From contig NZ_JAALCR010000026.1 in NCBI RefSeq assembly GCF_011065895.1, forward strand, positions 1 through 64,000: a DNA stretch of 64,000 nucleotides, read 5' to 3'. The translations under genes and the position numbers were made by a program. Under the pieces are notes generated by a model. The model had not been told where the DNA came from, did not search any database, and was given only the letters and a program-made list of their open reading frames with translations. Source of the stretch: Paludisphaera rhizosphaerae. Its GTDB lineage: Bacteria > Planctomycetota > Planctomycetia > Isosphaerales > Isosphaeraceae. How positions within the stretch are numbered: the first letter of the stretch is position 1; the number at the start of each line of letters is the position of its first letter. Positions 55,989 to 64,000 of this stretch are shown one piece after another.

Positions 55989-55992
<4 letters not shown>
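55030..55992 (+). CDS. coxB: cytochrome c oxidase subunit II with fused cytochrome c (caa3 type)
   Basis: A 320-residue subunit II. Two membrane helices (about 22-45 and 66-88) precede a cupredoxin domain. The binuclear CuA ligands are His143, Cys178, Glu180, Cys182, His186 and Met189 ([12 protein letters not shown]). A C-terminal cytochrome c domain has C-A-G-C-H (227-231) with a late Met ligand (P-I-M-P-S-F). The fused heme c makes it a caa3-type oxidase, which takes electrons directly from ACIII or a small cytochrome. Stop overlaps coxA as ATGA. Confidence 0.96.
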
Positions 55993-57647
<1,655 letters not shown>

Positions 57648-58367
57648 CTCGGGGCGACAGATCCTTCTGTCGCACTTCGACGACCTGGAGCAGCAGAACC
57701 TGTCCTCCACCCTGGGCATGTGGTTCTTTCTGGTCAGCGAGGTCATGTTCTTCAGCGGCCTCATCGCGGCTTACGCCGTGTATCGCGGCCTTTCGCCTGA
57801 GGCCTTCCACCTGGCCAGCCGGCACATGGACAAGTGGTGGGGGTTCGCCAACACGCTCGTCCTGCTGACCAGCTCGCTGACCATGGCCCTGGCCGTCCGG
57901 GCGACCCAGACCGGCGATCGCAGGGCCATCGTCCGCAACCTGCTGTGGACCGCCGTGCTCGGCTCGGCGTTCCTCGGCGTCAAGGTCTTTGAGTGGAAGG
58001 CCGAGATCGACCACCACCTGTTCCCCGGCAAGCACTTCGTCGTCCCTGACCACGACGAGGAGCACCTCAAGGAATACCTTGAGAAGACCGACGGCCACGT
58101 CGACCCCGTCAAGCTCGAACGCGAGAAGGGGCGATTCCAGTTGATGTTCGTGCTGTACTTCTTCATGACGGGAGTGCACGCGTTCCACATGATCGTCGGC
58201 ATCGCCGCCGTGGTGCTCTTCGCCCTGCTGACCCATTTCAAGTGGTTCTCCGGCTACGGCCAGACGCAGACCGAGTCGCTGGGGCTTTACTGGCACTTCG
58301 TCGACGTCGTCTGGGTGTTCCTCTACCCGTTGCTTTACCTGATTGAATGACAGGTGGATCACGACCA

Positions 58368-58718
58368 ATGAGCAGTCATCCTCATCTTGGACAATCGAAG
58401 ACGGCGCACCATATCACGCACCATATCACGCCGGTGAAGACGTATCGGATCATCTTCATCCTGCTGGGTCTGTTGCTGTTTGCGACCGTCTTGGCTTCCG
58501 AGCTGCCCCTGAGCCGGTCGGGCCACCTGATCGTCGCCATGACCATCGCCATGATCAAAGCCGTGCTGATCGTGCTGTTCTTCATGCACGTCTACTACAG
58601 CGCACCGCTAACCTGGGTGATCGCCGCGGGCTCATTCCTCTGGGTGGGTCTGTTGCTCGCCTTCCTCACCTCCGACTACATCTCCCGGGGTTGGCTGCAC
58701 AACATCCTGGGTAAGTAG
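58368..58718 (+). CDS. coxD: cytochrome c oxidase subunit IV (small)
   Basis: A 116-residue protein with three hydrophobic segments (about 26-44, 52-75 and 80-98), the topology of bacterial oxidase subunit IV. V-K-T-Y-R-I-I-F-I-L-L-G-L-L precedes helix 1. Helix 2 carries M-I-K-A-V-L-I-V-L-F-F-M-H-V, and that M-H-V end is characteristic. An alternative ATG at 58347 overlaps the coxC stop (ATGA) and adds 7 residues; AGGTGG at 58352-58357 favours the ATG at 58368. A 12-base tandem duplication creates a His-rich N-terminus. Confidence 0.88.
   Translation: MSSHPHLGQSKTAHHITHHITPVKTYRIIFILLGLLLFATVLASELPLSRSGHLIVAMTIAMIKAVLIVLFFMHVYYSAPLTWVIAAGSFLWVGLLLAFLTSDYISRGWLHNILGK
58406..58429 (+). repeat. 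12-base tandem duplication in coxD
   Basis: Two identical adjacent 12-base units (58406-58417 and 58418-58429) encode H-H-I-T twice, just before the first helix. It looks like slippage and is in frame. Confidence 0.85.
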
Positions 58719-58740
58719 ACTCGGACCGAAACGACCAACG

Positions 58741-58787
58741 AAGAACGCCGCGGCCTCCTCTGTCGAAGGGGCCGCGGCGTTCTTATT
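58741..58787. terminator. strong terminator of the respiratory operon
   Basis: A 15-bp perfect stem (58741-58755 with 58770-58784) with a 14-base loop is followed by ATTT. It lies between the convergent coxD and the minus-strand gene at 58809, and its AAGAAC/GTTCTT ends make it usable from both sides. Confidence 0.85.
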
Positions 58788-58808
58788 TCGAACAACCAGG
58801 CGTCGTTC

Positions 58809-59363
58809 TCAGATGTGGCTAGGAATTGGGTCGGGTTCCGAACCGGGCAGCGCCGGGATTTCCAGGTCAGGGGCGACCTTGTCGCGAAGATCGCTGATCG
58901 CCTCCTTGGCCGCTTCCCCCATCTCCTCGATCGACAGCCCGACAGCCTCGCCGCCGAACTTCAAGGCGAGATAGTCTTCGGCCAGGCCGATCACGGCGTC
59001 ATTGACTCCCAAACCCTTGTTCAGGGCCATTCGGGCGATGGGGGCGACGCTGGCCACGCCGGCGGCGACCACGGCGCCCATGATCGGGACCGTCCGATCA
59101 TCGGCGACGCCGTCGCGTCGCATGCTCTCACGAGCGGCGTACGCGCCGGCGAGGGCGTGAGGAACCATCAACATCGGTCGATACCGCCGCGTGAACAGCC
59201 CCACCTTGTCCAGAGCCATCTCGCCGAGCGCGGCGAGCACCCAGTTGTTGCTGCGGGACGTCCGCCGCGACGTCTCCAGCAGCGCGGGGCCCAACGTCGC
59301 CTTCAGTCCGCTGACGGCCGCGAGAGTCATCGCGCGCTCAAGCGGCGTTTTTGAATCCGCCAT
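58809..59363 (-). CDS. uncharacterised Ala-rich protein
   Basis: A 184-residue protein rich in Ala, Met and Leu. Weakly hydrophobic helices occur near residues 95-115 (M-G-A-V-V-A-A-G-V-A-S-V-A-P-I-A), so it may contact membranes; the end is acidic with Pro. No known motif. The ATG at 59363 has AGGAGT 9 bases upstream and is preferred over a start 7 codons earlier. First candidate of a small orphan cluster on the minus strand before the sensor kinase genes. Confidence 0.75.
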   Translation of the reverse strand: MADSKTPLERAMTLAAVSGLKATLGPALLETSRRTSRSNNWVLAALGEMALDKVGLFTRRYRPMLMVPHALAGAYAARESMRRDGVADDRTVPIMGAVVAAGVASVAPIARMALNKGLGVNDAVIGLAEDYLALKFGGEAVGLSIEEMGEAAKEAISDLRDKVAPDLEIPALPGSEPDPIPSHI

Positions 59364-59393
59364 GGAAGTCACTCCTCGCCACATACTGGAACG

Positions 59394-59684
59394 TCACGAA
59401 GGCTCCGCGAAGGCCGCAGGCCGATGACTGGCTGGATCCGCAACAATCGTGCCGTGATCTTCAGGACGCCCGGCCCTGTCCTCATAGCGGATGCAGGCGT
59501 TGCAGCAATAGATTTCGCCCTCTTCTTCGACGCCGTGGCCGATCACCCGGCACCCGCAGTGGGCGCAGGCCGGAGCCAGTGCGTGAATCGCGCATTCAAA
59601 GCAGTCGAATGTATGATCCACGCCGTCCATCGTGACGGAGAAGGCTCTCTCATAACTATTGCCGCAGACTTCGCAGATCCCCAT
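59394..59684 (-). CDS. cysteine-rich metal-binding small protein
   Basis: A 96-residue protein with ten cysteines (4, 7, 28, 31, 40, 43, 45, 60, 61, 64) and nearby His (24, 34, 42, 50), grouped as C-x-x-C, C-x-x-C, C-x-x-C-x-C and C-C-x-x-C. The order C-E-V-C-G-N-S-Y ... F-D-C-F-E-C-A-I-H-A-L-A-P and G-C-R-V-I-G-H-G-V-E resembles a widespread family of small prokaryotic metallothionein-like or zinc-ribbon proteins of unknown role. The tail after 70 is low complexity. GGGAG lies 10 bases before the ATG. Most likely binds zinc or stores metal; not proven. Confidence 0.8.
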   Translation of the reverse strand: MGICEVCGNSYERAFSVTMDGVDHTFDCFECAIHALAPACAHCGCRVIGHGVEEEGEIYCCNACIRYEDRAGRPEDHGTIVADPASHRPAAFAEPS

Positions 59685-59811
59685 GGTCCTTTTCTCCCGG
59701 CATGAGGTGATCGAAAGTCCGGCGCCGATCTAAGAGGCATCGTCCCACACGACCAGTTCCCGGCCTATCGCGGCGCGGCTGATTCTAGACGGTCCGCCAG
59801 GACGATTCCAC

Positions 59812-60027
59812 TTAAAGACGGGTTCCGGTGTAACTCGGCGGATCGCTGGCGGGGAATGAGTCCTCCGACGCCTCGTCGACCATCTCCTCGGAGACGATCG
59901 GACGATCGATCTCAACATGGGGCGGCGTCTTCGCGGCCGGCGTCGCTCTGGAAAACAATCGGGAGAGGGCCCCCTTGATGCTGTGGAGCCAGGAACACTC
60001 CCCCTGACGAGCGGTGTGAGCGGTCAT
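59812..60027 (-). CDS. small protein with conserved D-E-A-S-E-x-S-F-P-A-S-D-P-P motif
   Basis: A 71-residue protein. The C-terminal part D-E-A-S-E-D-S-F-P-A-S-D-P-P-S-Y-T matches a short motif seen in small proteins of many bacterial phyla, whose function is not known to me. The N-terminal half is basic with W-L-H-S-I-K-G-A-L-S-R-L-F. AGGAG lies 9 bases upstream of the ATG. A 127-base gap separates it from the Cys-rich gene downstream and about 70 bases from the sensor kinase upstream. Confidence 0.75.
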   Translation of the reverse strand: MTAHTARQGECSWLHSIKGALSRLFSRATPAAKTPPHVEIDRPIVSEEMVDEASEDSFPASDPPSYTGTRL

Positions 60028-60099
60028 TTCATCATGCTCCTGAAATCGCCGATATTTCGATATCAGAGAACTTCAAAAGCAAATGCGGCGCCGATCCGT

Positions 60100-61269
60100 T
60101 CAAACGGACGCCTCGGGCGGAGTGCATGGGATCCAGACGACGAACTCGCTCCCCTTGCCGTCAGGACCTGAGCGGGCCCGGACGTGACCCCCGTGAAGCT
60201 CGACCAGTCGTTTGACCAGCCAAAGGCCGACTCCCAGGCCGCTGGCCACGCCGTCGTCTCCCTCACGCTTGACCTGGGTGAAGATCTCGAAGACGGCTTC
60301 AAGCATGTCCTCGGGGATGCCCGGTCCATCGTCCAGCACGCGGAAAAGAACCCCGTCCCCCTCGCGGCCAACGTCGAGGTGGATATGGCCGCCGGCCTGG
60401 GTGTACTTGGCCGCGTTGTGCAGGAGGTTGTAAACCACCTGCACCATCCGCTCGGAATCGGCCTGAAGCAGGACGGGCTCCTCGGGTATCGTCACTTCTA
60501 ACTCATGACGATTCCTGGAGAGGAACGGCCGGACGTTCTCCGTGGCGGTCTCCACCACGCGCCCTGCCGCCACTGATTCAAGCTTGAGCTTGATCAACCC
60601 GCGCGAGATTCGGGCCACGACCATCAGGTCGTCGATGAGGCGGACGATGTGTTTGACCTGGCGCTCGATCATGGCCCGGCTGTTCTCGACGACGTTCGGA
60701 TCGTCGCCGGCCAACCGCATGATCTCCAGGGCGTTACGGATCGGCACCAGGGGATTGCGCAGCTCGTGCGCAAGGGTGGAGAGATACTCGTTCTTGCGAC
60801 GGTCGACCTCGCGGAGGGCCTGGTTGGCGCGGGCCAGTTCGGCCGTGCGTTCGACGACCCGACGCTCCATGTCCTCGGCGTGGGCCTTCTCCTGAAGGCT
60901 GTAGCGGATCGAACGCTCCAGGAGCGTGGCGCTGAGCCGGTTCTTCTCCAGGAAGTCGGCGGCGCCGGCGCGCATGGCGTCCAGATCGATGGTCCGTTCG
61001 TGCAGGCCGGTCAGCAGGATCATCGGCGCGGGGGCTCCCCGGGCGACGGCCTCCCGGATGACGCTTAGGCCGTCGCGATCCCCCAGGCTGTAATCGATCA
61101 GATAAAGATCGTGCGAGCCCTCGCAGACGGCTTCGACGGCGCGATCGGCGTCGGCGAGCCAGTCCAACTCGAAGCGGACGTCGGCGATTTCCGCCAGGAG
61201 ATCGCGGGCGAGGATGTAATCCTCCTCGTCGTCGTCGATCAGCATCAGGCGAATCGTCTTGCCCTGCAT
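60100..61269 (-). CDS. response regulator-histidine kinase hybrid
   Basis: A 389-residue cytosolic signalling protein with an unusual order: receiver first, kinase second. The REC domain (about 5-125) has I-D-D-D-E-E-D acidic pocket, phospho-acceptor Asp59 in L-I-D-Y-S-L-G-D, Thr87 and Lys109. A short coiled coil (125-160) leads to HisKA with His168 in A-H-E-L-R-N-P and a HATPase domain with N-L-L-H-N-A-A-K-Y, D-D-G-P-G-I-P and G-L-G-V-G-L-W-L-V. No membrane segment. It would be switched by phosphorylation at Asp59. It lies 45 bases downstream of another kinase gene. Confidence 0.92.
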   Translation of the reverse strand: MQGKTIRLMLIDDDEEDYILARDLLAEIADVRFELDWLADADRAVEAVCEGSHDLYLIDYSLGDRDGLSVIREAVARGAPAPMILLTGLHERTIDLDAMRAGAADFLEKNRLSATLLERSIRYSLQEKAHAEDMERRVVERTAELARANQALREVDRRKNEYLSTLAHELRNPLVPIRNALEIMRLAGDDPNVVENSRAMIERQVKHIVRLIDDLMVVARISRGLIKLKLESVAAGRVVETATENVRPFLSRNRHELEVTIPEEPVLLQADSERMVQVVYNLLHNAAKYTQAGGHIHLDVGREGDGVLFRVLDDGPGIPEDMLEAVFEIFTQVKREGDDGVASGLGVGLWLVKRLVELHGGHVRARSGPDGKGSEFVVWIPCTPPEASV

Positions 61270-61314
61270 GCGCCGTCTCTCCTCAAACCCAACTTCGCCG
61301 CTGGTCCATCCGCA

Positions 61315-62403
61315 TCATAACCCGACAGCCTCCTCGGCCGGAGGCTCGGCCGGCAAGACCACCCGGAAGACCGAACCTACGCCCGGCACGCTCTCGGCGG
61401 CGATCGTCCCGCCGTGACGGTCGACCACCCCCTGGCAGATCGCCAGCCCCAGCCCCGATCCCGGGTACGCGCTGCGACCGTGAAGCCGCTGAAACGGCTC
61501 GAAGATCCGCGACGCCTCCCTCTGGTCGAAGCCGATGCCGTCGTCCGCCACCTCCAGGACCCACGCCGGGCCGTCCTCAACCGCCTCGCGGACCGACACC
61601 CGCACCGAAGGAACCTGGCCGGGTCGGTGAAACTTCAACGCGTTGGCGATCAGGTTCTGAAGAAGCTGGCGCATCAAGACCGCATCGGCACGGATGGTCG
61701 GCAGGGGACCGACCTCGACATGAGCCCCGGAGCGTTCGATGGTCGCCCCCAGATCGTCGACCACCTCGCGAGCGATCGCCCCGAGGTCGACGTGCGTCTG
61801 CACTCGCGCCCCTCCCGAAACCCGCGCCAGGGAGAGAAGGCCGTGCACAAGCTCGTGCATTCGAGCCGCCGCGGCGATGATCCGTCCCAGATGCCCGCGC
61901 GACCGATCGTCGATCCCACCGCCGGCCGCGATCCGTTCGCCGAAGGCCCTCACCTTCCGAACGGGTTCTTGAAGGTCGTGGGCGGCGATCGCGGCGAAGC
62001 GTTCCAGGGCGGCGTTGCTTCGCCGCAACTCCTCGCGGGTCCGCACCAAGCCGTCGACGTCGGTCCCGGTCGTCAGCCATGAGTCGACCGCGCCGGCGGC
62101 GTTGAACCGCGGAACAGCCCGGATCAAGAACCAACGGTGCCCCCCTGCCCCGTCGCGCAGTCGGCACTCCGTCTCGAAAAGACGCCCGGCTCGCGTCGCC
62201 TCGGCCCATTCATCGCGGCGTGAGCGGTCCTCGGGATGGAGGCGGTCGGCCCAGTCGCCGGGGGAGGTCGCGCCGACGTAATCGCGCCATCGTTTATTGC
62301 AGCGATCCGGTCGGCCGTCCGGCAGGCTGGTGAAAACAATGTGTGGCAGCGCCTCCGCAAAGGCGGCGTCGGGGTCGGCGTCAGATTGCATTTCGGTCGT
62401 CAT
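61315..62403 (-). CDS. PAS-domain sensor histidine kinase
   Basis: A 362-residue cytosolic kinase without membrane segments. The PAS fold (about 20-120) includes I-V-F-T-S-L-P-D-G, R-W-R-D-Y-V-G, R-L-H-P-E-D-R and a PAC-like end. HisKA has His142 in I-A-A-H-D-L-Q-E-P, the phytochrome-like kinase type. The ATPase domain has N-L-I-A-N-A-L-K-F-H, D-D-G-I-G-F and G-L-G-L-A-I. The ATG at 62403 is preferred to a TTG at 62493. It is divergent from the sigma-54 activator gene by 225 bases, which suggests, but does not prove, that the two work as a pair. Confidence 0.9.
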   Translation of the reverse strand: MTTEMQSDADPDAAFAEALPHIVFTSLPDGRPDRCNKRWRDYVGATSPGDWADRLHPEDRSRRDEWAEATRAGRLFETECRLRDGAGGHRWFLIRAVPRFNAAGAVDSWLTTGTDVDGLVRTREELRRSNAALERFAAIAAHDLQEPVRKVRAFGERIAAGGGIDDRSRGHLGRIIAAAARMHELVHGLLSLARVSGGARVQTHVDLGAIAREVVDDLGATIERSGAHVEVGPLPTIRADAVLMRQLLQNLIANALKFHRPGQVPSVRVSVREAVEDGPAWVLEVADDGIGFDQREASRIFEPFQRLHGRSAYPGSGLGLAICQGVVDRHGGTIAAESVPGVGSVFRVVLPAEPPAEEAVGL

Positions 62404-62628
62404 CCGCCGTTCCGCCCGTCTGATGAAGTGGCCTGTTTCGGGTCGCCCCTTGCGTCGCTTCCACGAGCCGTCCCGGAGGATTTGAAACTGCAAACCTTAT
62501 TCCGCAAACCATGTCCGTTGGATCCTCGGCCGTCTTCTTCGGCTACTGACTCGGGGCGCGTCGTTTGTGATAGGATTGAACCTGGCCCCGACGACCGCCA
62601 GAGGCCGACCGGCCCAGGAGCGTAGCGA

Positions 62629-64000
62629 GTGACTTCAGCCGTTCAGCCCGACCCCAAGGACGCCGCCGCGACAGCCTCAACCGTCGAGCCGGTTCGACGT
62701 ATTTTGCTCGTCGAGGACGAGGAGGACACCCGCACCTCGTTTCAGCAACTCCTCAACATGGCGCTGGGAATCGAGGTCGACCTCGCGGCCGACGGCGCCC
62801 AGGCCCTGGAGATGCTCGACAAGAAGCCGTACAGCATCGTCGTCACCGATTTGAGGATGCCCAAGGTCGACGGCCTGAAGCTGATCGGCGAGATCCAGGC
62901 TCGCCGGCTCCCCGTCACCGTCATCGTGACGACCGGCCACGGCAGCATCGACGACGCCGTCCACGCCATGCGGATGGGCGCTTACGACTTCCTCACCAAG
63001 CCGCCGGACCCCCAGCACCTTTGCCTGCTCATCGAGCGAGCTCTCCGCGAGCGGACGCTCCAGGACGAGCTGGCCGCGCTCCGGTCGCAGATCACCGAAC
63101 GCCATCGTTTCTGGAACGTGCTGAGCAAATGCCCGAAGATGTACGACATCTTCGAGCTGATCGGCAACATCGCCGACACCACGACGACCGTCCTCATCGA
63201 GGGCGAGACCGGAACCGGCAAGGAACAGGTCGCCCGCGCCATCCACCAGGCCTCGGCCGAATACCGCAAGGGTCCCTTCGTCCCCGTCCACTGCGCGGCC
63301 CTCTCCGAGGCCCTCCTCGAATCCGAGCTGTTCGGCCACGAGAAGGGGTCGTTCACCGGTGCGGCCGGCCAGCGCAAGGGGCGGTTCGAGATCGCCCACG
63401 GCGGAACCCTCTTCCTGGACGAAGTCGCCGACATCCCCATGTCGATGCAGGTGAAGCTCCTCCGCGTCCTTCAGGAGCGGAAGTTCGAGCGCGTGGGCGG
63501 CAACCAGCCGATCGAGGTCGACGTCCGCGTCATCGGCGCCACCAACCAGGGGCTGGAAAACCTCGTCAAGGAAGGCAAGTTCCGCGAGGACCTCTATTAC
63601 CGCCTCAACGTGGTGAAGATCGAGCTTCCCCCGCTCCGACGCCGGCCCGAAGACATTCCGATGCTCGCCACCTACTTCGCCCAGAAGTACGCGCGGCCGG
63701 GTCACAACGCGGCTCACATATCGAAGGAAGCGATGGACCGGCTCCTCGCCTTCTCGTGGCCGGGGAACATCCGCCAGCTTGAAAACGCGATGGAACGGGC
63801 CAGCGTCACGGCCCGCGACGGCGAGATCAAGCCCGAGAACCTCCCGCGCGACCTCGTCCCCAAGACGGGCCGTCGGGCCTCGATGAACGTCGACCTCGCG
63901 CGGCCGCTCACCGAGCAGCTCTCCGAACTCACGTCCAGCTTTGAAGAGCGATACCTGCGCAAAGCCCTGAGGAAGTGCCGCGGCCACGTCGGCCGTTGCG
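62629..64000 (+). CDS. NtrC-family sigma-54 response regulator, partial (runs off right edge)
   Basis: The GTG start at 62629 has AGGAG (62616-62620) 8 bases upstream and the frame is open to the window end (457 codons). The receiver domain (about 24-140) has acceptor Asp74, Thr101 and Lys124. The AAA+ domain has Walker A G-E-T-G-T-G-K (192-198), the sigma-54 contact loop G-S-F-T-G-A (240-245, usually G-A-F-T-G-A), Walker B L-F-L-D-E (261-265) and F-R-E-D-L-Y-Y-R-L-N-V. Visible sequence ends in the Fis-type helix-turn-helix region (S-F-E-E-R-Y-L-R-K-A-L). Drives sigma-54 promoters not identified here. Confidence 0.95.
   Translation, partial: MTSAVQPDPKDAAATASTVEPVRRILLVEDEEDTRTSFQQLLNMALGIEVDLAADGAQALEMLDKKPYSIVVTDLRMPKVDGLKLIGEIQARRLPVTVIVTTGHGSIDDAVHAMRMGAYDFLTKPPDPQHLCLLIERALRERTLQDELAALRSQITERHRFWNVLSKCPKMYDIFELIGNIADTTTTVLIEGETGTGKEQVARAIHQASAEYRKGPFVPVHCAALSEALLESELFGHEKGSFTGAAGQRKGRFEIAHGGTLFLDEVADIPMSMQVKLLRVLQERKFERVGGNQPIEVDVRVIGATNQGLENLVKEGKFREDLYYRLNVVKIELPPLRRRPEDIPMLATYFAQKYARPGHNAAHISKEAMDRLLAFSWPGNIRQLENAMERASVTARDGEIKPENLPRDLVPKTGRRASMNVDLARPLTEQLSELTSSFEERYLRKALRKCRGHVGRC

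Noticed and set aside
62677-63987. 436-residue minus-strand open frame at the right edge
   Set aside because: Antisense to the NtrC-type gene, which has a ribosome site and all sigma-54 activator motifs.

Overview
The window is GC-rich (roughly two thirds G+C by eye), densely coding bacterial chromosome. The gene content points to a member of the Planctomycetota, most like the Isosphaeraceae. The pointers are an exosortase with a separate EpsI-type protein, a carbamoyltransferase followed by an SxtJ-like and a DUF5989-like membrane protein, an alternative complex III joined to a caa3 oxidase, and small membrane proteins with an R-Y-R-I-S-L-type amino terminus. That placement is inference from gene content. 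No rRNA, tRNA, transposase, phage gene or CRISPR array was seen.

About 0.3-31 kb is one large cell-surface polysaccharide region. It holds a giant membrane-anchored TPR protein (348-4874); rmlA (4938-5837); a two-FHA-domain protein; an initiating sugar-1-phosphate transferase (7816-8568); hldE for ADP-heptose; an ABC exporter pair of Wzt and Wzm type (10822-13091); glycosyl- and acetyltransferases (13431-16102); and a plus-strand nucleotide-sugar cassette of rfbF, an SDR, rfbC and a second SDR (16344-19761). A tightly coupled minus-strand block runs from 26007 down to 19792: tyrosine autokinase/chain-length protein, exosortase, WecG-type glycosyltransferase, GmhB-type phosphatase and a GT4 glycosyltransferase. 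EpsI lies just upstream at 26900-27676. A plus-strand carbamoyltransferase - SxtJ-like - DUF5989-like - O-acetyltransferase block (27992-31057) closes the region. Together these would make nucleotide sugars, build and decorate a heptose/deoxysugar polymer, export it and control its length. The exosortase/EpsI pair implies protein targets that are not encoded here.

About 31-35.6 kb is housekeeping and mixed: a DUF1697 protein, gpmA, an 800-base gap, a cation diffusion facilitator, a small membrane protein and the UV-damage endonuclease UvsE. About 35.6-45.7 kb is a minus-strand glucan module: a GH94 phosphorylase-type domain fused to a large membrane region (2042 aa), an exported 703-aa glycosidase-like protein and a GH15 enzyme, the last overlapping uvsE.

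About 45.9-58.7 kb is a textbook respiratory operon: actABCDEF (alternative complex III, quinol to cytochrome c), a single-pass protein of unknown role, a SCO copper chaperone and coxBACD, a caa3 oxidase with A2-type signatures. Nearly every junction is a 4-base stop/start overlap, and a strong hairpin terminator ends it at 58741-58787.

About 58.8-64 kb carries three small orphan proteins, a REC-histidine kinase, a PAS-histidine kinase and, divergently, an NtrC-type sigma-54 activator that runs off the right edge.
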